From: Rossellomorea pakistanensis | GTDB taxonomy: Bacteria > Bacillota > Bacilli > Bacillales > Bacillaceae_B | Direction of reading: 5' to 3' | Length of the DNA: 64,000 nucleotides | Assembly: GCF_016908495.1 (NCBI RefSeq) | Contig: NZ_JAFBDZ010000003.1 | Location: 124,001 to 188,000, forward strand | Part shown: in pieces, positions 27,104-35,293 of the stretch | How positions within the stretch are numbered: the first letter of the stretch is position 1 | How the letters are laid out: every line of letters starts with the position of its first letter | Translations under genes and position numbers: made by a program | The notes under the pieces: generated by a model | Told to the model about the DNA's origin: nothing | What the model saw: only the letters and a program-made list of their open reading frames with translations | Database searches by the model: none

Positions 27104-28513
27104 GTGTTGCAAGAGAAACAGAAGGTTGTAGTAATTGGTGGGGGAATAACCGGTTTAACAGCTGCCTATTATTTACAAAAAGAAGCAGATCAATCTGGAC
27201 GACCAATTGAAGTCACGCTAATTGAAGCGGGGCATAAGTTGGGAGGGAAAATTCAGACCGTTATCAAAGACGGTTTTGTCATTGAACGTGGTCCTGATTC
27301 ATTTTTGGCAAGAAAAAAGAGTGCATCCCGTCTAGCTGTAGATGTCGGTATGGAAGATAAACTAATAAGTAATTCTACCGGTACTTCTTATGTTCTTGTG
27401 AATGAAAAGCTACACCCTATGCCAGGTGGTTCTGTGATGGGAATCCCCACACAAATGGCGCCTTTTGCTACTACGGGTCTGTTTTCCATGCAGGGAAAAG
27501 TTAGAGCTGCAGCCGATCTTGTTCTTCCTAAGTCATCTGAACGAGGAGACCAATCCCTAGGTCAATTTTTCCGAAGAAGGTTAGGAGACGAGGTCGTTGA
27601 AAATCTTGTAGAACCACTTCTTTCAGGTATTTATGCCGGGGATATAGATAAAATGAGTTTAATGGCGACTTTTCCTCAATTCTATCAAGTTGAGCAAGAG
27701 CATAGAAGTCTAATATTGGGTATGAAGAAGACAACGGCTGCTCCACCAGTAAAAAAAGGTGAAAAGAAAAAAGGAGTCTTTCTAACCATAACTTCTGGAT
27801 TGCAATCTTTTGTAGACGCAATTGAGGCAAAATTGAAACCAGAAAGCGTCATCAAGGGTGTAAAAGTAAACTCGGTTGAAAAGACAGAGGGAACGCATTA
27901 TTCAGTCATCTTGAATACGGGAGAAGAATTGTGTGCAGACAGTATCATTGTTGCAACTCCGCATAATGTTATTCAGTCGATTTTTTCAAGGTATTCCATG
28001 TTTGATCATTTAAAAGAAATGCCTGCTACATCTGTTGCAACTGTAGCTATGGCGTTTCCGAAAGAAGCGATCAAGAAGGATATCGACGGAACGGGCTTTG
28101 TTGTTTCACGTAATAGTGATTATACGATTACAGCCTGTACATGGACACATAAGAAATGGCCTCATACGACTCCTGATGGTAAAGTGTTACTTCGCTGCTA
28201 TGTGGGACGAGCTGGAGATGAAGCAGTTGTTGACCTTTCAGATGACCAGATTAAAAAAATTGTTTTAGATGATTTAAGCAAAATCATGGATATTGATATG
28301 GCCCCTGACTTTACAATTGTTTCTAGATGGAAGGATGCTATGCCGCAATATACAGTAGGACACAAAGATCGGGTTTTTAAACTTAAAGATTCAATTGAAC
28401 ATAAACTGCCAGGAGTATTTATTGCTGGTAGCTCCTTTGAAGGAATTGGTCTCCCCGATTGCATCGATCAAGGAGAAGCAGCAGTAATGCATGTGTTAAA
28501 TTATTTATCATAA
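27104..28513 (+). CDS. hemY: Coproporphyrinogen III oxidase HemY (CgoX)
   Basis: A 469-residue FAD enzyme. The dinucleotide-binding motif VIGGGITGLTAAYYL is at the N-terminus, ERGPDSFLARK follows, and IAGSSFEGIGLPDCIDQG closes the FAD domain. It oxidises coproporphyrinogen III to coproporphyrin III, which HemH metallates. GTG start at 27104 behind AAGGCGATGAAACC, 31 bp after hemH. A long hairpin terminator follows. Confidence 0.95.
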   Translation: MLQEKQKVVVIGGGITGLTAAYYLQKEADQSGRPIEVTLIEAGHKLGGKIQTVIKDGFVIERGPDSFLARKKSASRLAVDVGMEDKLISNSTGTSYVLVNEKLHPMPGGSVMGIPTQMAPFATTGLFSMQGKVRAAADLVLPKSSERGDQSLGQFFRRRLGDEVVENLVEPLLSGIYAGDIDKMSLMATFPQFYQVEQEHRSLILGMKKTTAAPPVKKGEKKKGVFLTITSGLQSFVDAIEAKLKPESVIKGVKVNSVEKTEGTHYSVILNTGEELCADSIIVATPHNVIQSIFSRYSMFDHLKEMPATSVATVAMAFPKEAIKKDIDGTGFVVSRNSDYTITACTWTHKKWPHTTPDGKVLLRCYVGRAGDEAVVDLSDDQIKKIVLDDLSKIMDIDMAPDFTIVSRWKDAMPQYTVGHKDRVFKLKDSIEHKLPGVFIAGSSFEGIGLPDCIDQGEAAVMHVLNYLS

Positions 28514-28600
28514 AAAATAGGGCAAATGATCATGTGTCAAGAAGCGATATCAAAGTTATTGATATTTTCTTGTACATTGTTATTGCCCTATTTTTTTTTT
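28512..28600 (+). terminator. Long hairpin terminator of the hem operon
   Basis: AAAAAATAGGGCAA and TTGCCCTATTTTTT form the outer stem, with inner arms ATATCA and TGATAT and AAGAA/TTCTT, making an 85-nt imperfect hairpin that ends in ten T residues. The remainder of this 315-bp gap holds the yhgD promoter and operator. Confidence 0.8.
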
Positions 28601-28782
28601 GCTCATTTCTAAAAGATTGTTGTTTATAAATATATTTTGTGCGATGAAGAAGTTGATTGGAGCGGAAATCAACTACTACTCTATATTTGAAAAATAACAA
28701 CCAAGTATACGAAAACAGCCTTTTATTTTAAAGAGGTTGATTTTTTAATCCTATTCGTGATAATCTAATTTACGAGCAGAAA

Positions 28783-28805
28783 TGACTATAATTACATTTT
28801 GGTCA
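28783..28805 (+). promoter_or_regulatory. YhgD operator 1, over the yhgD promoter
   Basis: TGACTA, 11 bases, TGGTCA: an inverted repeat that overlaps a TATAAT -10 box at 28787-28792. The same pattern with the same 11-base spacing recurs before yhgE. TetR-family repressors commonly bind such sites on their own promoter. Confidence 0.65.
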
Positions 28806-28828
28806 TTTGGTCAGAGGGGGGCGTTAAA

Positions 28829-29401
28829 GTGTCTATGGATCGTAAAAAATTAATTTTAGAAGCGGCAACAAAGTCATTTTCAATGTTTGGATATAAAGCA
28901 ACGACAATGGATCAAGTATCAAAACTAGCCAATGTTGGAAAGGGAACCATTTATACGTTTTTTAAAAATAAAGAAGAGCTCTTTAATGAAATAGCAACAA
29001 CACTAATTCGAGAAATGAAAGAAGCGGCAGAAGACACCATTAATGATAAGTTATCATTTTATGAAAATCTGCATCGAGCTCTATATCGAATTCTAGAATT
29101 TAGGAAAGAACATCAGCTAACAATAAAAATGTTCCAAGAAGAAAGGGAAATGGGAACCCCTGCTGTACATGAAGCTATGGAAGAAATTGAGAAGTCAATC
29201 GTAAATTACATTAAAGTGAAAGTTCAAGAAGCGATTGATCGTGGTGAAATTAGGCAGTGTAATCCTGAAATGACAGCATTTATCATGTTAAAACTCTATA
29301 TATCGTTAATTTTCGATTGGGAACAATATCATCAGCCATTAGATAAAGATGAAATATTAGAACTATTCCAGCTTTATTTATTTCAAGGATTGTCAAAATG
29401 A
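28829..29401 (+). CDS. yhgD: TetR-family regulator YhgD
   Basis: A 190-residue TetR repressor. The N-terminal helix-turn-helix reads AATKSFSMFGYKATTMDQVS and then VGKGTIYTFFKNKEELFNEI; the rest is an all-helical ligand domain. The GTG at 28829 has AGAGGGGGG upstream; a TTG at 28799 lies inside the operator and is unlikely. It precedes yhgE as in B. subtilis, and both genes have the same operator, so it probably represses itself and YhgE. Confidence 0.9.
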   Translation: MSMDRKKLILEAATKSFSMFGYKATTMDQVSKLANVGKGTIYTFFKNKEELFNEIATTLIREMKEAAEDTINDKLSFYENLHRALYRILEFRKEHQLTIKMFQEEREMGTPAVHEAMEEIEKSIVNYIKVKVQEAIDRGEIRQCNPEMTAFIMLKLYISLIFDWEQYHQPLDKDEILELFQLYLFQGLSK

Positions 29402-29426
29402 TAGTCCTTCTCTTTTTTAACAAAAA

Positions 29427-29449
29427 TGACTAAATGAATAAAATAGTCA
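29427..29449 (+). promoter_or_regulatory. YhgD operator 2, upstream of yhgE
   Basis: TGACTA, 11 bases, TAGTCA: a perfect six-base inverted repeat in the 71-bp gap between yhgD and yhgE, with the same half-sites and spacing as the site in front of yhgD. Confidence 0.65.
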
Positions 29450-29472
29450 ATAATCCATAAGGGGGATGTAAA

Positions 29473-31674
29473 ATGAAAAAGTCACAGCTTTTCGCTGAGT
29501 TTAAAGCGATTTTTAAAAATAAGAAACTACTGATTCCAATCATTGCCGTTTTGTTTATTCCGATTATGTATAGCGGCGTGTTCTTATGGGCTTTCTGGGA
29601 CCCGTACGAACAGCTTGAAGAGCTCCCAGTGGCAATTGTAAATAGTGATAAACCTGCAGAATACAACGGAGAAACGATTCATCTTGGTGATGATTTAGTA
29701 GACAATTTAAAGGAAAGTGACCAATTTGATTTTCATTTCGTTTCGAAAAAGGATGGGTATGAAAATTTAGAGCATCAAGAGTACTATATGTTAGTTGAAA
29801 TCCCGAGTACATTTTCTAAAAATGCTACAACATTATTAGAAGATGAACCCCAAAAACTCACATTAAAATATGTTCCAAATGAAAGCTACAATTTTCTTTC
29901 TGCCCAAATTGGAGATAGAGCAATGGAGGAAATTAAGTCTAGTTTATCTAAATCGGTAACCGAAACCTATGCAGAAACAATGTTTGATAAAGTGGGAGAA
30001 TTAGGGGAAGGATTCGAAACGGCAAGGAAAGGAGCTTCTGAGCTTAATAATGGTGCTTCAAAAGTCTCAAAAGGTGCAGAGGAATTAAAAAACAATCTCC
30101 AAACACTTGCGCAAAAAAATATTGAATTCAATGGGAAGTTTTCAGAGGCTAAGTCAGGAGCGGCTTCTCTTGCTAGTGGTTCATCAGAGCTTCGGACGGG
30201 GCTGTCTCAGCTGTCAAATGGATATAGTGAGCTTTTAAATGGTATTGAGGAGGCTAACCCTGATATTAATCGTCTAGTTCAAGGAATCCAAGCTTCAAAT
30301 CAAGGGTTAGAACAAGCAAAAGCTGGTACAGGTGAAATGGTTACAAAAACTGGAGAGATCCAGCAAGGTGCAGAAAGTCTTGCAAATGGAATGAATAAAT
30401 TACATTCAGGAGCACAATCGATAAACAATGGTGCCATTGAGGTAAACAATGGGGTTCAACAGCTTGAACAAGAATTGTCACCATTATTATCCATGTTACC
30501 TCCTGATAAACAAAAAGAGCTAGTAGAGGCATTTACACAATTGAAAGCTGGTACAACTAATCTTACGGTAGGTACGGAACAGCTTGCTGGTAGCGCTGCG
30601 CAACTACAGCCAGGAGCAAATGAGCTTTCACAGGGATTAAAGCTTTTAAACGAAAAACAAATGGAATTACAGACAGGTTTAGGAGAACTTACAAATGGTT
30701 CTGCTCAATTAAGCTCAGGGGCAGAAAAGCTGCAAAGTGGTCAAAGTGAAATCATTCAAAACCTATCACTACTAAATGGAAAGTTTGCTGAAGCAGTAAA
30801 AGGTTCAACTAAATTAGCAGAAGGAGCTTCATCCCTTAATAATGGCATAAATCAATTATATAATGGATCATCCAGAATAACGGATGGGACCCAAAAACTC
30901 ACAGATGGTTCAACAAAGCTGGTCAATGGCACTACAGAATTAAGTAAAGGTACAAATGAGCTAAGTAATAAGCTTCATGATGCATCTGAACAGGCCCATT
31001 CAGTCGAAGCTGATGAGGAGAATTATGATATGATGGCTGGCCCTGTAGATCTTAATAAAAGTGCCATCCATGAAGTACCTAACTATGGAACTGGAATGGC
31101 GCCATATTTATTATCACTTGGATTGTTTGTTGGTTCGTTGTTAATTTCAATTGTCTATCCATTAAAAGAACCTACTATCCGTCCAGCAAATGGACTCTCT
31201 TGGTTTTTAAGTAAATTTACTGTATTAGTTACTGTTGGAATCCTGCAATCTCTAATTGCTGGCGGAATTCTTCTATTTGGTCTCGGAATCGAAGTGGAAA
31301 GCATCCCATTATTTTTCCTATCCACGATTGTTACTAGCCTTACATTTATAGGTTTAATTCAGGTACTTGTTACAATGTTCGGGGATCCCGGTCGTTTTAT
31401 TGCGATCATTATTTTAATTCTTCAATTAACAGCCAGTGCTGGTACTTTCCCAATAGAGCTCATCCCTCAAGCACTGCAGAAAATTAGTACAGTATTGCCT
31501 ATGACATACTCCATTTCAGCTTTTAAAGCTGTCATTTCAAGCGGAGATTTTGCCTTCATGTGGCAAAACCTAATAACACTTGTTCTGTTCTTTGGAGGGT
31601 TTGTCATTGTATCAATAGGATATTTTATGGCATTGTTTAAAAAACGATATAAAAATGTGGTAATGGAGCAGTAA
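29473..31674 (+). CDS. yhgE: YhgE/Pip-family membrane protein
   Basis: A 733-residue protein of the YhgE/Pip (phage infection protein) family. There is one membrane helix near residues 20-40 and five or six near 545-730. The long extracellular middle part (about 185-510) is built of short repeats of the type LNNGASKVSKGAEEL and LANGMNKLHSGAQ, which form an extended helical stalk. The C-terminal part resembles ABC-2-type permeases. In Lactococcus, Pip is a phage receptor; related proteins export or support ESX-type effectors. ATG follows GGGGGATGTAAA. Confidence 0.92.
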   Translation: MKKSQLFAEFKAIFKNKKLLIPIIAVLFIPIMYSGVFLWAFWDPYEQLEELPVAIVNSDKPAEYNGETIHLGDDLVDNLKESDQFDFHFVSKKDGYENLEHQEYYMLVEIPSTFSKNATTLLEDEPQKLTLKYVPNESYNFLSAQIGDRAMEEIKSSLSKSVTETYAETMFDKVGELGEGFETARKGASELNNGASKVSKGAEELKNNLQTLAQKNIEFNGKFSEAKSGAASLASGSSELRTGLSQLSNGYSELLNGIEEANPDINRLVQGIQASNQGLEQAKAGTGEMVTKTGEIQQGAESLANGMNKLHSGAQSINNGAIEVNNGVQQLEQELSPLLSMLPPDKQKELVEAFTQLKAGTTNLTVGTEQLAGSAAQLQPGANELSQGLKLLNEKQMELQTGLGELTNGSAQLSSGAEKLQSGQSEIIQNLSLLNGKFAEAVKGSTKLAEGASSLNNGINQLYNGSSRITDGTQKLTDGSTKLVNGTTELSKGTNELSNKLHDASEQAHSVEADEENYDMMAGPVDLNKSAIHEVPNYGTGMAPYLLSLGLFVGSLLISIVYPLKEPTIRPANGLSWFLSKFTVLVTVGILQSLIAGGILLFGLGIEVESIPLFFLSTIVTSLTFIGLIQVLVTMFGDPGRFIAIIILILQLTASAGTFPIELIPQALQKISTVLPMTYSISAFKAVISSGDFAFMWQNLITLVLFFGGFVIVSIGYFMALFKKRYKNVVMEQ

Positions 31675-31677
31675 ATG

Positions 31678-31716
31678 GAGCCGGCTATTCATGTTGAATG
31701 AATGGCCGGCTTTTTT
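31678..31716 (+). terminator. Terminator of yhgE
   Basis: AGCCGGCTATTCAT and ATGAATGGCCGGCT form a G+C-rich stem followed by six T residues. Confidence 0.9.
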
Positions 31717-31926
31717 AGAAGTATCAGGGGGGCAAAGGGTCAATTTTACGAAAATTAGAATTATTGCACGAAAATAAAATTTATTGAATATATTCGGATC
31801 TATACTCCATTTCAAATTATGAAGTTCTCTTCACAAAATTTCCTTTTAATAGCTACAATTTCGATGTTTAAAAACCCATTTAGCCTGCTAGAATAGAGGT
31901 GTAGTAATGAATTGGAGGAAAAATCT

Positions 31927-32706
31927 ATGAAACGATTTAAATTATTTGGAGTGGTTACCATACTCTCTTTAATGATTGCAGCATGTGGTACAAATGAAGA
32001 AAAGAATAACGGATCTTCAAATGAGGGGAATTTAGTACCGGTCAAAGCTGAATTATCCGTTCCTGAAAAAGTGGATAAAGGAGATACTGTAGTCTTTGAA
32101 ACGGTGGTAACTCAAGGGGATGAAAAGGTAGAAGATGCTTCAGAGGTGAAATATGAAGTATGGATGGAAGGAAAGAAAAAAGATAGCAAAATGATTAAAT
32201 CAGAACAAAAAGTAGATGGACTTTATACAGCAGAATACAAATTTACTAACGATGGCCAATACCAGGTTCAAGTGCATGTAACCGCTAGAGAGATGCATAC
32301 GATGCCGAAAGCGACAGTAGCTGTTGGAAATGTAGAAAATGGTGGTCATGCACATGATGAAGGTGATGATCATCCACATGAGGAAAAAGGTAACGAACAT
32401 TCCCACGAAGAATCTAGTGTTCTTATTCATTTTATGAAGCCTGATGATGTCAAAGTTGCCAAAGAAACAAAATTAATAACGCATGTAACAAAAAATGATA
32501 CATCACTTTCAAAAGCACAGGTTCGCTTTGAGATATGGCAGGATGGATCAGAAAAACATGAGTGGGTCACAACAGAAGAAATGAAGCCTGGTGAGTACAC
32601 AGGTACATACTCATTCTCTGAAAAAGGGGAATACCATGTTCAAGTCCATGTTGAAAATGATGAAGGTGTTCACGAACATACAATGGAAATGATTACAGTA
32701 GAATAG
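31927..32706 (+). CDS. YtkA-like lipoprotein with His-rich linker
   Basis: A 259-residue secreted lipoprotein. Signal peptide with lipobox at Cys20 (LMIAAC). Two related beta-domains of the YtkA/FixH type follow: VKYEVWMEGKKKD with DGQYQVQVHVTA, and VRFEIWQDGSEKHEW with KGEYHVQVHVEN. They are joined by a linker at about 139-162 packed with His, Asp and Glu (HAHDEGDDHPHEE), which suggests metal binding. Such proteins occur near copper and cytochrome oxidase functions, but nothing nearby confirms that here. ATG at 31927 has GGAGG eight bases upstream. Confidence 0.85.
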   Translation: MKRFKLFGVVTILSLMIAACGTNEEKNNGSSNEGNLVPVKAELSVPEKVDKGDTVVFETVVTQGDEKVEDASEVKYEVWMEGKKKDSKMIKSEQKVDGLYTAEYKFTNDGQYQVQVHVTAREMHTMPKATVAVGNVENGGHAHDEGDDHPHEEKGNEHSHEESSVLIHFMKPDDVKVAKETKLITHVTKNDTSLSKAQVRFEIWQDGSEKHEWVTTEEMKPGEYTGTYSFSEKGEYHVQVHVENDEGVHEHTMEMITVE

Positions 32707-32713
32707 AAAAAAG

Positions 32714-32760
32714 AGAGTTCGGTTAAATGCATTAGATTAAGCATTCAACCGAACTCTTTT
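32714..32760 (+). terminator. Terminator of the YtkA-like gene
   Basis: GAGTTCGGTT..AATGC and GCATT..AACCGAACTC form a long stem followed by TTTTG. Confidence 0.88.
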
Positions 32761-32807
32761 GTTCTTTGATAAGAATGTATAAAAATTAGGAGTATTATTG
32801 AAAAAAA

Positions 32808-32842
32808 GTTGTCTGGCCTGTTCAAGGCGCTTCCACTTTTCT
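32808..32842 (+). repeat. Palindromic repeat remnant
   Basis: The right outer arm of the 124-bp family (GTCTGGCCTGTTCAAGGCGC, TTCCACTTTTCT) between a terminator and the 3' end of yhfH. The sequence before it (GATAAGAATGTATAAAAATT) is shared with the copy at 46.8 kb. Confidence 0.7.
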
Positions 32843-32844
32843 AA

Positions 32845-32979
32845 TTACAATTCTTGTTGACCAATACAATGGTCGCAATGGTTGCCATAGCACTCATGCT
32901 GCTCTTCAATATTCTCTCCGCATTTCGTACATTGCTTAGGTGGTAGGTTTTTGAAAAAATCGACAATGCTCGTTAACAA
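32845..32979 (-). CDS. yhfH: Small zinc-ribbon protein YhfH
   Basis: A 44-residue protein, MLTSIVDFFKNLPPKQCTKC at the start, then EECYG-type loop (EEQHECYGNHCDHCIG). Four cysteines in CxxC and CxxxxCxxC spacing, with histidines, suggest one zinc site. It matches the YhfH family, found next to yhfI in B. subtilis. The TTG start at 32979 has CGGAGGGG six bases upstream. It is divergent from yhfI. Confidence 0.82.
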   Translation of the reverse strand: MLTSIVDFFKNLPPKQCTKCGENIEEQHECYGNHCDHCIGQQEL

Positions 32980-33146
32980 GTAAATCCCCTCCGTTTAAAT
33001 GATTACCCCTTTGTACAAGTGTTATATAACTGTTATTTATTTATATTTTATTGTATTATAACAGATTCATCCTCGTCAATGATTTTTTGAATGCAATTCG
33101 CTATTAATGAAAAAATAGGCATAATGAAGTATAGTAAAGGCGTAGG

Positions 33147-33161
33147 TGAAAACGATTATCA
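33147..33161 (+). promoter_or_regulatory. Fur-box-like site upstream of yhfI
   Basis: TGAAAACGATTATCA matches the 7-1-7 Fur consensus (TGATAAT-N-ATTATCA) at 12 of 14 positions. It also looks like a cre variant with one extra base. It lies just before the yhfI ribosome site. A single imperfect site is weak evidence. Confidence 0.3.
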
Positions 33162-33188
33162 TTGGATTTAAAAGGAGATGTCGCCATA

Positions 33189-33923
33189 ATGAGGCTAACG
33201 GTCATCGGTCAATGGGGAGGCTATCCAAAAGCAGGGGAAGCAAGCTCTGGGTATCTTCTTGAATACGATGGATTTCAATTACTTGTTGACTGTGGGAGTG
33301 GAGTCCTATCATTTCTTCAAACACATATAGACGTGAAGGAATTAGATGCTCTTATCCTTTCGCATTACCATCCCGACCATGTTGCAGACATTGGTGTTCT
33401 ACAACATGCATTGTTGATTCAATATCATTTAGGCGAGTACAATCGTACTTTGCCTGTTTATGCACATGCTGAAGACAAAACATCATTTGCAAAGCTTACA
33501 TATAAGAACTTAATGAAAGGTCACCAATATAATCCAAATGGAACAGTAGAAATTGGCCCTTTTTCGATTTCGTTTTTAAAAACAAAGCACCCGGTTCCAT
33601 GCTATGCAATGAGAATAGAAGCTGGTGGGAAAGTATTCGTGTATACAGCCGATTCAGCTTTTAAAGAAGAATTTATTCCATTTACAAAAGATGCTGATGT
33701 ATTTTTATGTGAGTCTAATTTTTATGGAGAAATGAATGGTGCGAATGCTGGTCATATGACGAGCTTTGAAGCAGCTAGAATTGCTAAAGGAGCATGTGTG
33801 AAACAATTAATTCTTACTCACTTGCCGCATTTCGGTGATCTCAATCAATTAGTAGAAGAATCCAGCTCAATTTTTAAAGGAAAAGTACTATTAGCAAAGA
33901 AAGATCTAACAGTGGAATTTTAG
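33189..33923 (+). CDS. yhfI: MBL-fold metal-dependent hydrolase YhfI
   Basis: A 244-residue metallo-beta-lactamase-fold protein of the RNase Z-like/ElaC group. The motif LSHYHPDHVADIG supplies the HxHxDH zinc ligands, further ligands are in KTKHPVPCYAMR and TADSAF, and the terminal His is in LILTHLPHFG. The substrate is unknown. The ATG at 33189 (MRLTVIGQWGGYP) has AAAGGAG 11 bases upstream; an upstream TTG is less consistent with the family. It is followed within 11 bp by lplJ, as in B. subtilis. Confidence 0.92.
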   Translation: MRLTVIGQWGGYPKAGEASSGYLLEYDGFQLLVDCGSGVLSFLQTHIDVKELDALILSHYHPDHVADIGVLQHALLIQYHLGEYNRTLPVYAHAEDKTSFAKLTYKNLMKGHQYNPNGTVEIGPFSISFLKTKHPVPCYAMRIEAGGKVFVYTADSAFKEEFIPFTKDADVFLCESNFYGEMNGANAGHMTSFEAARIAKGACVKQLILTHLPHFGDLNQLVEESSSIFKGKVLLAKKDLTVEF

Positions 33924-33934
33924 GAGGAATTTAA

Positions 33935-34924
33935 ATGCTTTTTATTGATAACCAAGGAATCACGGATCCCAGAATTAATTTAGCGATTGAAGAATATGCA
34001 CTAAAAAATTTAGATATAAATGAGACGTATTTGTTATTTTATATAAATGAACCTTCTATTATAATCGGGAAAAACCAGAACACAATTGAAGAGATCAATA
34101 CAGATTATGTCGATCGCCAAGGTCTGCATGTCGTTCGTCGTCTTTCAGGTGGTGGAGCTGTCTATCATGATAAGGGGAATTTGAACTTTAGTTTCATCAC
34201 CAAGGATGATGGGGAGAGTTTCCATAACTTTCAAAAGTTTACTGAGCCTGTTATAAAAGCACTGAAAAAATTAGGCGTTGACGCAGAGCTCAGTGGCAGG
34301 AATGATATTGTGGCTGAAGGTCGTAAAATTTCTGGTAATGCTCAATTTTCAACAAAGGGGAGAATGTTTAGTCACGGAACATTACTGTTTGATTCAGAAA
34401 TTGAAAACGTTGTTTCTGCATTAAAAGTGCGTAAAGATAAAATTGAGTCGAAAGGGATCAAATCGATTCGTAGCCGCGTAGCAAATATTTCAGAATTCCT
34501 TGAAGAGAAGATCACCATTGAGGAGTTTCGCTCCATGCTTTTGCGCTACATTTTTGATGAAGTCGATGATATTCAAGAGTACAAATTAACGGACACAGAT
34601 TGGGGAAAAATCCATCAGCTCTCTAAAGAGCGTTATCAAAATTGGGACTGGAATTATGGGAAATCGCCGAAATTTGATTTACAGCATTCGCACCGCTTCC
34701 CTGTTGGAGGTGTAGATGTTCGTTTGAATGTGAATAAAGGGATCATGGAGGATTGTAAAATCTATGGTGATTTCTTTGGGGTTGGTGACGTCGCTGATAT
34801 TGAAATGCGTTTAAAAGGTAAGCGTTATGATAGAGAGCAAATTGAAAAAGCATTAGAGGGAATTGATGTGAAGCACTATTTCGGGAATATAACGAAAGAA
34901 GAGCTCATTGATTTAATCTATTAA
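33935..34924 (+). CDS. lplJ: Lipoate-protein ligase LplJ
   Basis: A 329-residue lipoate ligase. Motifs are RRLSGGGAVYHDKGNLNFSF (lipoyl-AMP binding) and GRNDIVAEGRKISGNAQ with the catalytic Lys, plus a C-terminal LplA-type domain. It attaches scavenged lipoate to GcvH and E2 subunits using ATP. ATG follows AGGAGGAATTTAA. It is cotranscribed with yhfI and closed by a terminator. Confidence 0.95.
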   Translation: MLFIDNQGITDPRINLAIEEYALKNLDINETYLLFYINEPSIIIGKNQNTIEEINTDYVDRQGLHVVRRLSGGGAVYHDKGNLNFSFITKDDGESFHNFQKFTEPVIKALKKLGVDAELSGRNDIVAEGRKISGNAQFSTKGRMFSHGTLLFDSEIENVVSALKVRKDKIESKGIKSIRSRVANISEFLEEKITIEEFRSMLLRYIFDEVDDIQEYKLTDTDWGKIHQLSKERYQNWDWNYGKSPKFDLQHSHRFPVGGVDVRLNVNKGIMEDCKIYGDFFGVGDVADIEMRLKGKRYDREQIEKALEGIDVKHYFGNITKEELIDLIY

Positions 34925-34928
34925 TTTG

Positions 34929-34963
34929 AAAGGAGGGTGACTTTGTTCGGTCATCCTCCTTTG
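34929..34963 (+). terminator. Terminator of lplJ
   Basis: AAAGGAGGGTGAC and GTCATCCTCCTTT pair around TTTGTTCG. In the rest of the 369-bp gap up to lcfB the only other clear feature is the FadR box; a short hydrophobic frame on the minus strand (ending LLGFALSFNLGIAIGYWNKK) lacks a start. Confidence 0.8.
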
Positions 34964-35252
34964 ATATTTGTACTGTAACAGCCTTTATTTTTTATTCCAG
35001 TAACCTATAGCAATTCCGAGATTGAATGATAAAGCAAAGCCTAATAAGGAAGTTAACGTATGACTTGAATCCCCATTCCGAACTGAAATAATGATTTTTT
35101 ACTAGTTTCATAGGCACCCCAAACTAGTAAAAGAATTTTTAGTAATTTTAACACTGTTTCTCATAAACTAGATGAAAAATTGTGAATATTTGAATAGGTC
35201 GCTTGAATAATACTATTCCATTCTATAAAATGAAATTGAAAACAATTAATTT

Positions 35253-35272
35253 ATGAATGACTATTCATTCAT
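35253..35272 (+). promoter_or_regulatory. FadR (YsiA) operator upstream of lcfB
   Basis: TGAATGACTATTCATTCA at 35254-35271 is an exact match to the Bacillus FadR consensus (TGAATGAMTANTCATTCA). FadR represses fatty-acid degradation genes, lcfB included, and is released by long-chain acyl-CoA. Confidence 0.9.
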
Positions 35273-35293
35273 ATTTTGAAAGGGGAGGGAAAA

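Noticed and set aside
34990-35125. Short hydrophobic minus-strand frame ending GIAIGYWNKK between lplJ and lcfB
   Set aside because: No usable start codon in that frame; an overlapping ATG frame gives an unconvincing protein. At most a gene remnant.
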